Origin: Haplosporangium gracile
Taxonomy: Eukaryota; Mortierellomycota; Mortierellomycetes; Mortierellales; Mortierellaceae
Assembly (NCBI GenBank): GCA_015499985.1
Contig: JAAAUF010000064.1
Location: forward strand, 225-56,272
Length of the DNA stretch: 56,048 bases
Direction of reading: 5' to 3'
Part shown: piece after piece, positions 47,645 to 56,048 of the stretch
Layout of the letters: each line of letters begins with the position of its first letter
Numbering within the stretch: position 1 is the first letter of the stretch
Notes under the pieces: generated by a model
Told to the model about the DNA's origin: nothing
Seen by the model: the letters and a program-made list of their open reading frames with translations, nothing else
The model's database searches: none
Translations under genes and position numbers: made by a program

Positions 47645-49843
47645 TCAAAAGTGATCATTCTCAGTACCAGTGAGAACAACCATCCACGCCAAATACTGAC
47701 TCTTCAACTTTTCACTCTTGACAATCCGCCTCGCGAGCCCCAACCACTCGGGAACACTCAGGTCCTTCAACCCATAATCTTCTCGACTCCGGTACTCGAC
47801 CTGGTATTCGACGGGCTTTGTGGGGTCCGACACAGACTGCGAGTTGGCCATTGTCAGGTTGATAAAATACTGTGTATAGTTGAGAGGGAACCCGAACGTG
47901 ATGGGAGGCACGGCTGGGGGGTTTGCGGGCCTCTTTCTGGGTTTCTTGGGTTTCTTGGGCTTCTTCTTCTTGCCGTTACTATCCATCTCTCCCATCGTCT
48001 CATACTCATCCTCCTCTAGATAATCCCCATCCTGCTGCAAAGTCTGATACGGTTGGTCGGGTCGTTCAGGTTTCTCGATGGCGAGTTGATAGGTGTAGAC
48101 GCGGAGGGCAGGGTTGTAGGTCGGGACGACAGATGGTGCCACCTGCGCGATCGCGAAGTTGGACATCTTGGCCTTTTTGGGGATATCCTCGTACTGCTCC
48201 CAGAGCTCGATAAGATAAGAGTTCAACCCCAAGGTGTCGAACGCATAGTGCTCGTCCTCGTCCGCCACATCGAATGACATGACTTCCTGTTCGAGACGCT
48301 GACGAGTCCGGCTGGATGCTGTGGATAGTGAGGAAATGCTGCGGCTGCTGCTGCTGTTGTTGTTGTTGTTGTTGTCGACCGGATCACCCCTGAGAGTCGC
48401 CTGCGAGAGGATAAAGAAATGATCAATGTTGGCGTGGCCAAACAAATGCCCTACAATGACATCCTGGAACTGGAGTGCGATATCGGTATAGCGGACATAA
48501 CAGGTCGGCGAATAGGACTTGCGGGCGGGCGGGACATGCCCCGTCATATAAGCCGTCATCTTTCTCCTCCGCAACGACTTCAACTCAACCTCCAACCAAT
48601 CCATCTGATCTGTCCCGGGCTCATCCTTTTTATAACACCCATCCACAGCCGCGTTCTGGTTGAAGAAATAAAGCGTGTTGAGCGCCACGACAGTGATCTT
48701 GCCAGGGACGACTTCAGAGGTATAATACCCTCCATACTGGAAGGTGTGGTACTGGCTCTCCGGGATAAAAGCCGACCAGATATCTGAGAAGTGCTGCAGG
48801 ATCCTATTGGGACCGGCCTCCATGATGTTGTGTGGGTAGACATCGTTGTTGCCGATCGAGGGTACGATGGGAATGCGCTGTTCAAAGGGATCGTCCTTGT
48901 CGGGCGTGAAGGTCTCCAGGAACTTGTTGGCAATCACCTTGTTGAGGTCCTCGATCTCCTCCTGTGTACGGGGACGTTCGTTATCGGAATCGTGTCTATT
49001 TCAAATGAAAAAAAAAATTCATACAGAAAAAAAGAGAAGGCGTTAGTCAGTAAGATCTCTTAGATGGTAACCGGATTTCAGAAGTCTCCAAAGAAGGACT
49101 TCTGTTCTTTTTTCTTCTTTTGACTGAAACATTCAAATACACAATACGAACACGCAGGACAATGTCTTCCCTCAAAATGAGGGTAGACGTCAGCAGCCAG
49201 TTCTCAGTCATTCTCTCCTCCTGGTCAATTGTTCCAGATCCGCTCCTCGACTCCCCGTAATGCAATTTCTTCGTATCGCCAGGCTCTGTTCAATGACGAC
49301 TCACTCACGAAACAAACAAATAACAGGGTTGCAATTGAAGCATAAAACATACCGTGCATTGTCACCGGTCCAGACAACAAAATCAAGAGATTTAATCAGG
49401 TTACGGTCGATCCAGTCAAAGGTCGCATTGACGAGCGAGAACGGGGTATCACAGATCGAGTAAGGGGATCCATAGAGTCCACCATACCCACCATCTGTCC
49501 GTCCGGGTCTTATCATCCGCGTCATGCCATCACCATCATCGTCGGTCGTGTTTCTGTGACAGGAGGTCGAGATGGTTCCTCCGTTTATATAGAACTCGTC
49601 CGGGTGAATGTCAGTGATGTGAAGGAACTGGCCTGCGAGACGAGACTTGTCAGGATCGTAGGGGTATGGAGAGTCATCGGGCTGAGCTCCTGCTGGGGAG
49701 GGTAGGTGCCACAGAGAGATCGTCACCATGCAGCAGAGGAGCAGGAGCCTTGTGGAGGTGGAGCGGCGCGTCGTCGTCCTGAGAGGTACCCTGGCACGCT
49801 CTGGCCGCCATGGCGGAGGGCGACCCAATTGCTGTGTATCCAT
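47645..49843 (-). CDS. PPN1: Vacuolar endopolyphosphatase (Ppn1 family)
   Basis: This metallophosphoesterase would cleave long inorganic polyphosphate chains in the vacuole. Inferred exons 49843-49353 and 48995-47645 join in phase to 613 aa. A basic N terminus precedes a hydrophobic segment (about 33-46), a type II signal anchor as in yeast Ppn1. Metal-binding motifs are in order: LHITDIHPDEFY (D-x-H, about 78-80), GDNARHD (about 159-165, spanning the splice), IPSIGNND, TGHVPP and VGHLFGHANIDHFF (GHxH). N-glycosylation sequons are present (for example NATF, NYTQ, NLTM). A poly-Asn/Ser run follows the last metal motif, and a KKKKPKKPKKPRKRP patch lies near residue 525. Both may be surface loops. 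It lies upstream of nothing on its strand and follows URC1 at ~980 bp. Confidence 0.93.
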
Positions 49844-50820
49844 TAGTATGTGCTTTATCTATCGGGGCTTTGGATGGTCCGTTGCGAAGGCACCGTTGCG
49901 GGAAGAGTGCTGTGAGCGGAGGACGAGCTGTTTGTTGTTTGTTACGAGAGTAAAAAAAGGTGGTTGGTCCTTGCGAGGCGTGATCTCGTGTGCGCTACGA
50001 CTGCGAAAGAGTAGAAGGAAAAAAAAAAAAAAAAAAAAAAAAAACGAAAAGAGACGACGGGTGTCCTGTGTTTATTCCTGAATGGGAATGAGATTGCAAA
50101 AGAGGATTAAACTGGAAGATGAGTGCTGCTGTTAGAATGAAGAAACAAGAATAAAAAAAAAAGGAGAAGAAAAAAGATCAAGAGTAAAAGCAAAGTGATC
50201 ACTCACTAGCCCTTCAGTGACTGTCCATGGCAGCACCAGCACAAGAGAGAAAAGTCATGCTCATTGCAGTCAAGTCAAAGAAGAGAAAACAGTGGAAAAG
50301 GAGTGGGTGAATGGAAAGAGAGAAATGAGCACAACGATCAAAAAACAGAGAAAGGGGTGGTTTTGTTCGTTCCTGACCCGATGAGTGTGCTTTGGCGTTG
50401 TTTTTGTTTGTGTCCCTCCGGACAGGCCAGATAGGCAGTACCTTGCATGCATCCTTTGTCACCACTTGCAGAAACGTCTTTTTATTCGACGCACTCTGTA
50501 AAGAAGCAGGAAGAGCTAAAAAAGTAATCCCCCCAGCAGCTTTTCTCAATAGCCAAGCTCGTCCCCACGTGGAGCACTCATGAAACAGCATTGGATAAAA
50601 CGCTATTTTCTTTTTTTTCAATCCACGCGGTATAGAAAAGGTTGTTGCATACAAGTCAATCCCTCCTTTTTCCAATTCGCATTTACCTATCTTCAGAAGA
50701 AAAGATACGAAGGAAAACAAGGGCAGATGGAAAGATGGAACTACGAGTCGGTGTCCTTTTCTAGATGCACAGATGGAAAATTTAGTAGTCTAGTACTGCG
50801 ATTCATGGATGGGGTATCCC
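49844..50820. promoter_or_regulatory. PPN1 upstream region / URC1 3' flank
   Basis: This 977-bp spacer lies between the PPN1 start and the URC1 stop, both minus strand. It should hold the PPN1 promoter and the URC1 3' UTR. A run of 26 A (50019-50044) lies about 180 bp upstream of PPN1; on the PPN1 strand it is a poly-T promoter tract. Confidence 0.5.
50019..50044. repeat. 26-base poly-A tract
   Basis: An uninterrupted A homopolymer in the PPN1 upstream region. Its length may be miscalled and it may vary between strains. Such tracts often exclude nucleosomes. Confidence 0.95.
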
Positions 50821-53183
50821 TTACGGACGAGTATCATCCCAGCCTCGACCAACCGTGCGCGACAGGTCCTCCGCATCAGGGATGTGTTTATTGGTGAAAT
50901 ATCCTGCTGCGATCTTGGCGTCAATCTCCACCTTAGAATCCGCCGGGATCATCTCGTCCGGGATGGGGACACGTTCCAAAATCTAAGCACGCATTGGAAA
51001 GGGAAGTGGTATATAACACTAGTACGAATGGCACTTGTGTCTATGTGTAGGACGAACATACTCAAAGCAAGTAACGAGATGAAAGATAAAATAGATATGT
51101 ACCTGGATGCCAGCATCGACGATGGCGTCGTGCTTCATGTTCGACATGGACATGAATCTGTCAATCTTGGTGATCCCGAGCCAATGCAGTACGTCGGGCA
51201 TGAGACCTTGGAATCTCATGTCCTTGACTCCTGCGACATTCTCTGTCCGCTCAAAGTACTTGGCCGCAGAGTCGCCCACCCTCTTGCGCGCATTGTAGAC
51301 AAGGTACTTGGTGACCTCTCCCAGGGCTCGTCCTTCCTTGCGCACTTTTTTTTTTGTTTTTTCAGCGGACAGAAAAATAGGATTTTTAATTTAATATCCA
51401 TGGGTTAACCGGACAACACAAAAAGAGAAGAGAGCAAGATTTTGGTGGCGCACTGTTGTATCTCCGGTCGATTCAAACTTACGGTAAATGATAAGTCCAA
51501 CGCCACCATTCTGAGCTTCCTTGATGGCCTCAACCATGCCATAGATGAGGTAAGGGCGGCATGTGCAAATGTCGGAACAAAACACGTCCGAGCCATTGCA
51601 CTCGTCATGCACCCTTACTGAGAGACGTGTCTTGGGATCGGCGATGAGCTCGTGGTTGCCAAAAATGTACACTGTCAGTCCTCCGATGGGTGGCAAAAAC
51701 ACTTTGATATCTGACCGAGTGATCAATTCAGGATACATTCCTCCCGTGCTCTCACTATGTTACAAAAAACATGAGGTAAAAGATGTGAGTGATGTGAAGA
51801 AAATAGTAATCGGAAGAACAATAATAATCTCATAGGCAACTTACAAAAGACAACGACGAAGAACGTCTTCCTCGACGTTTAGGCGAGCAGCGACGCCAGG
51901 AAGGTACCAAACTGGATCAATGGCAGCCTTGTGCACGTCGAGCTCTCCTGTATCCGTGATAACAACCTTACCATCAACAGTCAAGGCTCCCCTCTTGACC
52001 TCTGCTTGAATTTCAGGGACAAGCATATGCGCGCGCGTGATGGCAATAGTAGGACGAATATCCAGACCCTGTTCAATTTCCATCTTGTAGAACTGGGTTG
52101 TCATGTGCCCGAAAGGATCGAAGGAGACGATCTTGGTGGGGTCCGACCATTGGGGTTGCTGCGGAATATTGATCACCGGCTCCGTGTGATCAAAGTTGGG
52201 GCGATGCTGTAACGTGATCGAAAGTAAGTGAAAAGTGATAAATTTCATTGGTGGGTAATGGATGGCAAAGACGTCAATGACACAAATAAAGGGCTAGAAT
52301 GAATGCAGACAACATACGTCTTCGGCGAGTTCCTCCATGGCAACAGCCAGAGCACGGTAGATAGAGTAAGGGCCACCATACGCCCCTAAGGCATTTCTAT
52401 AGTCAAGGAAAGATGACAAATATGTAAGAACAACGATCGATCATCAGAAACCTGCAGCTCTACTCAACATCTCTGCACCAATAGGTACACGGGCAACTTG
52501 CCGAATGTTCATGGATGAAGGGTGGCGGGAGACAACGATGGGTCCACGGGCCTGGGGGTCTGCCTCGCCCCAGTTCATGATGTATGGATTTACACCAGGC
52601 TGGTCTGGTTGAGCTAATATCAACGGCGTAGTTGATGAGAATGATAGACTTTTATCAATGATCACCGAATGAAAAGAGAGGAATGATAAGCTCGCTGTAG
52701 TAAATATCAAAGGTGAGCTTACTCATCAGGACGGGCTTTTCGGCAAAGAGGTTTGCGTGGTCCATCTTCGGTGCAAATGTTGGCGAGACAGCGGTATCGT
52801 GGTCCGAGTCAGAGTGGCCTATTCACCACAGGTCCAAATCGATGGCATTTTATCATTAGCTTGTGTTCATCAAACAAAGTGCTTAAGAAGTAATAGACTA
52901 AAAGGAGCGCATCTTACCAGAGTAGTGATTGCCGTGGATGTGGAACTTAACTTTGTGGGAATGCTCGGAGTCTGTTTGGATCTTGTCGACCTGTTATGAA
53001 GCAAAGGTGAAAAGAACACGTACAAAGGATAACGATTAGCAAGTGAATGGATGCGCAAACGAGTTTCGGCGGGTCGGGAGCAAGATAAAGAAGGAAGGAT
53101 ACCTTTTGCGAAAGTAGTTGTTGACTCGCTTGCAGGTCTGCAAGGGAGGTCAGGATCTGTGTGAGAACAGCTGAGTCAGACAT
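50821..53183 (-). CDS. URC1: Urc1, GTP-cyclohydrolase-II-like protein of uracil catabolism, 9 exons
   Basis: URC1 is needed for the fungal/bacterial URC route of uracil breakdown; its exact reaction is not settled. Inferred exons: 53183-53103, 52990-52918, 52818-52723, 52613-52452, 52385-52318, 52206-51845, 51754-51483, 51344-51103 and 50982-50821, joined in phase to 505 aa. The cyclohydrolase-II core has SVRVHDECNGSDVFCSDICT, where Cys 333, 344 and 346 match the three zinc ligands of the E. coli enzyme by spacing. YLRKEGRALGE matches the family's YxRxEGRGxGL motif. GGMYPELI and VHDECNGSD fit URC1 rather than riboflavin RibA/Rib1, as does the ~280-residue N-terminal extension. The exon 4/5 joint is ambiguous (see findings). 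No other URC gene is in the window. Confidence 0.88.
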
Positions 53184-53832
53184 TTGACGAGAGATAGAAG
53201 TTGAAGTTGAGGTGGTTGGGAAAGAGTAGGAGAGTGAATAGAGCTTATTTGTTTGTGAGTGATAAAGTGTAGATAAGAAAAACAGATGGAATAGTTGAAA
53301 GAAGAAGAGGTCTGCAAAGGAGAAAGAAACAAAAGACTGCGGGCGGAGTGGCCCTTTTATATCGTTATGCGTGCTGATGATGAAATAAAAGCCAGAGAGA
53401 AGCGCAGCCAACCCAATTCTCGCGTGGATGAATGGCTGTGTTTCACGAAACGAACGGCCGATAAGGTTAAGGGTCGTTCACCTTCTGGTCGAGATGGGTT
53501 TTGTATTCCCCTTAATGAATTTGCAAAAGTTGCGTCTTCCCTTTCTATGTCTGGCTTGACTTGAACCAATGTGTGTGAGAGAGATGAAAGGGAGAGGGAA
53601 ACACAGACACAGACACAGACACAAAGAGAGAGAGACCGTTGCATCCACACCCTTCTTTTCCTTCATTTTACACTTCTCTTTCTTACTCCCCTTTTCCCTT
53701 CCAGTCCCATTCCCCTTCTTCTTCCTCACCTCATCTCGCCTTTTTCTCTCACCTTACCCCTGCCCCTTACTCTCTTACTGGACTCCCTTCGCCTCTTCCA
53801 CTCACTCTCTCACTCTCAGTCTCGACTCGACC
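53184..53832. promoter_or_regulatory. Divergent promoter between URC1 and septin
   Basis: The URC1 start faces left and the proposed septin start faces right, so this ~650-bp region holds both promoters. A CACAGA/GAGAGA tract lies at about 53600-53634, and a long C/T-rich leader (53640-53830) runs up to the ATG at 53833, typical of a highly expressed fungal gene. Confidence 0.5.
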
Positions 53833-56048
53833 ATGCCTCTCGTAAGCAAACTCGCACCCATCACTCAACACCCACACTCTTCCAACGCCATTCTTTTCTT
53901 TAAGGATAACAACAACACTCACCAATTGATTATCTTCTATTCTCAACGACCTCAACGAATATAAAACGAGGGGATAATAACGAGACTCTTATATGGCGCA
54001 AACAAGCATACACACTCATAACAACAAACTTTTATTTTCCCTTTGCCGTTCTCTTTTGTCTGTTCAATTGTTTAAATTGAACACCATCTCTATCTTATTG
54101 TCGGATCCTTTCAATTGGACGACATGGTTATCATCAACAGGAATTCGCCCACCAGCATAGGTAAACAAGGAAACAAGACCAGCCAACAAAAAGTCGTTTA
54201 TTGTCATACGATTTCAAGATTTGCCTTGGTAACAGGAATAAAGTCGCCACGGGCTAACCCCCTCCATGTTTGACATTTTTTTTTTCAACCTCCTATTCAA
54301 TTAAACAACAGTGGCCAGTTCCCCGACCCTGGCCCCTGGAAGCACCCCCAGCCAAGGCCATTGGATTTGACATCGCCCCTCGGCCTCGATGCTCTTCCCA
54401 ACCAGCACTTTAGCAAGGTCAAGCGCAATACCTTCGACTTGAACTTGATGGTTGTCGGTAGGTCAATTAACTCTGTCTTTGTCTACTTCAATAGCACAAA
54501 AAATATTTTGGGTGCCTTGTACGACAGACGCTCAAAAGCCTCCGTTCTTTTTATCCTCTGTAAACTAACATGTGCACGTTAATTGACTGGTCCTGCTTCT
54601 TCTAGGTGAGAGTGGCCTCGGAAAGACCACATTTATGAACACCCTTTTCAACGCTGACCTCAAGGAGGAAATCCTTCCCCGCAACCCACAGTCAACTCAG
54701 ACAGTTCAGATCCAGCCTTCGTACTATGGTACCGTATCGACACATCTAAATTTGCCAGTTATACCAAAGATGGCACCATGCCCAATAATTACAACGGATC
54801 AAGCCAGCCAGGATGTTCGCCATCATCGTCTTATTCACTAAACGAACGAGAGCTAACACTCCCGCTTTTTTTTATTTTCAAATTAGAACTGGTCGAGGAT
54901 GGAGTCATCTTGAACCTCTGCGTTGTCGATACGCCAGGATTTGGAGATGAGCTGAACCGTGAGCACAAGTAAGTCCGTCGTCAACTCCCGCCTTTTTAGA
55001 TGGCATGTCCTCTTTTTTCTTTCTACATTCACAATTGTCCACTTGTTAGCTCCTGTGGCCCATCTACAAGCTCTCTGCCCCTTCCACCTATATTTACATG
55101 TTGCTGTTTTTTGCTCAGAAAGAAACGCATACAGACCGACGGATGTTTGTGATGTTGGGATGAGAGCACTCATTTTTTATAGCAATCTGGACTCTGTTTT
55201 GTCTCTAAATAATGTTGGACTCATTCTTGTCTTCTTTGTTCTGGTGTCTTTCTATCTCTATTTTGAACTAGTGTCACCCCTATCATGGAGTATATCGACA
55301 AACAGTTCCAGGAGTACATGACCGCTGAACGACACCCAGGATTCCGAAAGGCCATTCCCGATACCCGCATTCACGCCGTGCTTTACTTTATCGCACCCAA
55401 CGGTCATGGGTAAGATATAAAGATCAGGACAAAGGAGACAAGAAAAAGGAATTAGTGCGGCTCACTGTTGCGTATTTGTTTTTGTTCAAGGACATTGTTT
55501 TTTTAAACCAGGAGAGAGCTAATGTTCCTTGTTGGGCTCACACATATGCTTGTTTTTCTTTGATACTAGCTTGAAGGAACTTGATGCCAGAGCTCTCCAG
55601 ACTTTGGCCAAGAAGGTCAATGTGATCCCCATTATCGCCAAAGCCGACACTATGACCGCCGAGGAGAAGGTGTCGTTCAAGCACATCTTGTTGCGTGATT
55701 TGGAGGAGCATGGAATAAAAACCTTCCCTTCGGATTACCCCGATGAGGTCGATGGCGCAGAGGAGCTTTTGGTAAGCGTATATTTTTTTTTCCACGACAG
55801 AGCCAGGAGTAAATCATGCGGGAACGAAAACTTGCAGCATGGACAAACGGCGGAGAATTCTTTGTGTGAAGAGAGAAACTTATATGTTTACCATTTTTTA
55901 TATCACTTTTCAGCAACACATTCCTTTCTCGGTCATCGGAAGCGATACCATTGCTCGCATCGGAAACAGAGATGTCCGCTGCAGAACCTACCGCTGGGGT
56001 GTCGTTGAAGGTAACGTTTGTGCTATGAAAGATGCTTTGTAAAAAAAA
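53833..56048 (+). CDS. Septin GTPase, 3' end beyond the window
   Basis: Septins are filament-forming GTPases that build rings and scaffolds at the bud neck, hyphal base or septum. Internal exons are well supported: 54606-54728, 54887-54968, 55272-55409, 55570-55771 and 55914-56010, preceded by an exon ending at 54457. Motifs: VVGESGLGKTT (P-loop), VVDTPGFGDE (G3), IIAKADTMT (G4) and the septin signature WGVVE at the right edge. LGLDALPNQHFSKV before the P-loop fits the usual xGFxxLPNQ block. The start is uncertain: ATGCCTCTC at 53833-53841, followed by donor GTAAGC, would be a 9-nt first exon. It joins in phase with an acceptor such as GGCCAG, with the second exon from about 54325. Another unseen first exon is possible. 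The C-terminal half is missing, so the septin group cannot be set. Confidence 0.88.

Overview
The window reads as nuclear DNA of a filamentous fungus, most likely a Mucoromycota/Mortierellomycotina-type early-diverging fungus. Genes lie on both strands with long spacers. Coding regions are split by short GT-AG introns, often starting GTAAGT or GTATGT. Many proteins carry long Gln, Asn, Ser, His or Gly runs, and spacers are rich in C/T or G/A tracts. The assignment to Mortierella-like fungi is inference from style and gene content; there is no rRNA or other marker. A 10-N assembly gap sits at 16550-16559. All exon borders below were worked out by hand from phase and splice consensus.

Layout, left to right: PEX6, peroxisomal AAA ATPase (6249 to 955, minus, 9 exons); HTD2-like mitochondrial 3-hydroxyacyl-thioester dehydratase (6822-8191, plus), sharing a 572-bp divergent promoter with PEX6; ferric-reductase/NOX-like flavocytochrome (11626 to 8398, minus) with an odd membrane insertion in its NADPH domain; a degenerate ARF-like GTPase protein (15157 to 13556, minus); an RSC7/Swp82-type chromatin remodelling subunit with a polyQ tail (19569 to 17529, minus); a 4-coumarate-CoA-ligase-type acyl-CoA synthetase ending in a peroxisomal AKL signal (22079-24170, plus); a CreC/WDR20-type WD40 protein (24802-28084, plus); a giant low-complexity protein made of two ORFs joined by an intron (34530 to 28260, minus); a DHA2/14-TM MFS transporter (39034-41075, plus); a BTB-like protein with a large acidic insertion (44437-46759, plus); a vacuolar endopolyphosphatase PPN1 (49843 to 47645, minus); URC1, the GTP-cyclohydrolase-II-like protein of uracil catabolism (53183 to 50821, minus); and a septin cut off by the right edge (about 53833 to the end, plus).

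The genes do not form one pathway. Two products are peroxisomal (PEX6 and the AKL-tailed acyl-CoA ligase) and HTD2 belongs to mitochondrial fatty acid synthesis, but spacing gives no evidence of a cluster. The most notable regulatory signal is upstream of the ferric reductase. Three perfect copies of ATCTGATAA, the known site of iron-responsive fungal GATA repressors (Urbs1/SreA family), lie in the spacer that can serve only that gene as promoter. The most notable proteins are the ferric reductase with a two-helix insertion inside its Rossmann fold and the ARF-like protein that has lost its P-loop. I found no mobile element, CRISPR array, rRNA or tRNA gene, and nothing that amounts to a wholly new system.
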